Assembly (NCBI GenBank): GCA_025937115.1
Contig: JAICSB010000162.1
Span: 1 to 7,059, forward strand
DNA length: 7,059 nt
Direction: 5' to 3'
From: Pseudonocardiaceae bacterium
GTDB taxonomy: Bacteria > Actinomycetota > Actinomycetes > Mycobacteriales > Pseudonocardiaceae
The notes beneath the pieces are model-generated. The model was not told the DNA's origin and made no database searches. It was given only the letters and a program-made list of their open reading frames with translations. A program made the position numbers and the translations under genes. Below are positions 6,079 to 7,059 of this stretch, piece by piece (the stretch's first letter is position 1; the number at the start of each line of letters is the position of its first letter).

Positions 6079-7059
6079 ATGGCCACCATCGCCTGCCCGT
6101 ACTGCTACCACCTCATCAACCGAGGCAAGCTGGCCTACCAATGCCTCGGACGTGGCGAGCCGGGTCGCCCGAGCTGCGCGAAGCGGGAGGACGAGCGCCG
6201 CCAGCAGCTGACGAATGTTCGAACGGCGGCATACCCGACTTTCGTGCCAGAGTCGCGCGGCATGCTCGGCAGGACCCGCATGGCAGCGTGTCCGCACTGC
6301 GGCGGGCACACCGGCGCACGTGCCTGCCCGGCCTGCCACACACCGCTGTCGTCGATTTTCGCGGAGAGCCGCAGCCCACTTGTCGGGATGGTCGGCGGCA
6401 AGGGTGCGGGCAAGACTGTCTACCTATCGGTGCTGCACCACGAGCTTCACACGACGGTACGGCGACGGTTCCAGGCCGACATCCGGCTGAGCGGGGATCA
6501 GCAGGGCGGCGTCGGGTCGCCGCGGCAATGGCTGGAAGACTACGAAGATCAGCTTTTTCGGCACAGAAGGCTGTTCGAGCAGACAGCTAGGCCACTGAAC
6601 GGGCTGCGCGCACCGGTCGTCATCGAATGGCGGCAGCCGAAGCGCAGACTCGGCTTGGATACCTTCGGCACGACCGTGATCTCGTTCTACGACACCGCAG
6701 GCGAAGACCTCACGACGCAAGACCGGGTGCACACGCAGGCCTACCTTGGTGTGGCGAGCGGGTTGGTCCTGCTGCTCGACCCGTGGCAGCTGCCCGGAGC
6801 GATGGACCGCATTGACGTTCCCGCGTCCGCCGTCCGTGAGGCCGAACCGCCGCTGGATGTGCTCTACCGAATCACCGAGCTACTGCGAGTGTCGCATCAG
6901 GTCAAGGCAAGCAAGCGTGTCAAGGTGCCATTGGCCGTCGTGTTCGCGAAAATGGACGCTTTCTTCCCAGTGCTCGGCGGAAACCACCCGCTATTGGTGA
7001 AGCCAGCGTCGCTGCCGGGCTATGCTGAGACGGCGGGCCAGGACACCCATGAGCACGTG
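6079..7059 (+). CDS. Zinc-ribbon P-loop GTPase (TRAFAC-like, double-GTPase type), 3' end outside the window
   Basis: The frame is open for 327 codons and runs off the window. Residues 1-35 hold CPYC (6-9) plus Cys22 and Cys33, and residues 71-86 hold CPHC and CPAC, giving two four-cysteine zinc sites. A P-loop follows: GGKGAGKT (106-113) after the strand PLVGMV. The switch 2/Walker B motif is ISFYDTAGED (DTAG at 205-208), as in Ras-like and TRAFAC GTPases. A strand GLVLLLDPW follows, as in Rab/Rho-type folds. The base-recognition motif appears as AKMD (290-293) in place of NKxD or TKxD. A helical insertion lies between P-loop and switch 2 (residues about 145-170, WLEDYEDQLFRHRRLFEQ). From memory this resembles the 'DO-GTPase/double-GTPase 2' family seen in multi-gene bacterial systems with GTPase-associated proteins. 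The zinc ribbons probably bind nucleic acid or a partner protein. GTP rather than ATP binding is inferred from D205-T-A-G and AKMD. It is the fourth gene of the operon. Confidence 0.85.
   Translation, partial: MATIACPYCYHLINRGKLAYQCLGRGEPGRPSCAKREDERRQQLTNVRTAAYPTFVPESRGMLGRTRMAACPHCGGHTGARACPACHTPLSSIFAESRSPLVGMVGGKGAGKTVYLSVLHHELHTTVRRRFQADIRLSGDQQGGVGSPRQWLEDYEDQLFRHRRLFEQTARPLNGLRAPVVIEWRQPKRRLGLDTFGTTVISFYDTAGEDLTTQDRVHTQAYLGVASGLVLLLDPWQLPGAMDRIDVPASAVREAEPPLDVLYRITELLRVSHQVKASKRVKVPLAVVFAKMDAFFPVLGGNHPLLVKPASLPGYAETAGQDTHEHV

Overview
The window comes from a high-GC Gram-positive bacterium. G/C-rich third codon positions, GTG starts, overlapping or nearly touching genes and actinobacterial-type protein families all point to an actinomycete, possibly of the Pseudonocardiales or Streptomyces type; the genus cannot be fixed from the sequence.

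Layout. Positions 1-179 are a 5' flank with no supportable gene. A small gene (180-608) encodes 142 residues that look like the N-terminal domain of actinobacterial FtsK/TraB-type conjugal DNA translocases, but with no ATPase part, which suggests a mobile-element remnant. Positions 609-1091 are non-coding. This gap holds a striking hairpin with one arm duplicated in tandem (673-727), a probable transcription terminator, and must hold the promoter of the main operon.

The rest is one tightly packed plus-strand operon: a divergent GrpE-type nucleotide exchange factor (1092-1760); an Hsp70/DnaK-family ATPase with an intact nucleotide-binding domain but no helical lid (1753-3417, overlapping grpE by 8 bp); an 884-residue protein with an alpha-helical N-terminal half, a coiled coil and a chain of fibronectin-III-like beta domains (3423-6077); and a zinc-ribbon plus P-loop GTPase (from 6079, 1 nt after the previous stop), cut by the window end.

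Interpretation. This is not a housekeeping dnaK-grpE-dnaJ-hspR operon: there is no J-domain gene, no HspR, no HAIR or CIRCE operator, and the Hsp70 is shortened. A private Hsp70/GrpE pair is joined to a large beta-domain scaffold and a zinc-ribbon GTPase. The best inference is a chaperone-controlled, GTPase-based multi-protein switch, plausibly a biological-conflict (anti-phage or stress) system, with further components expected downstream. That function is inferred from architecture and context and is not shown by the sequence.
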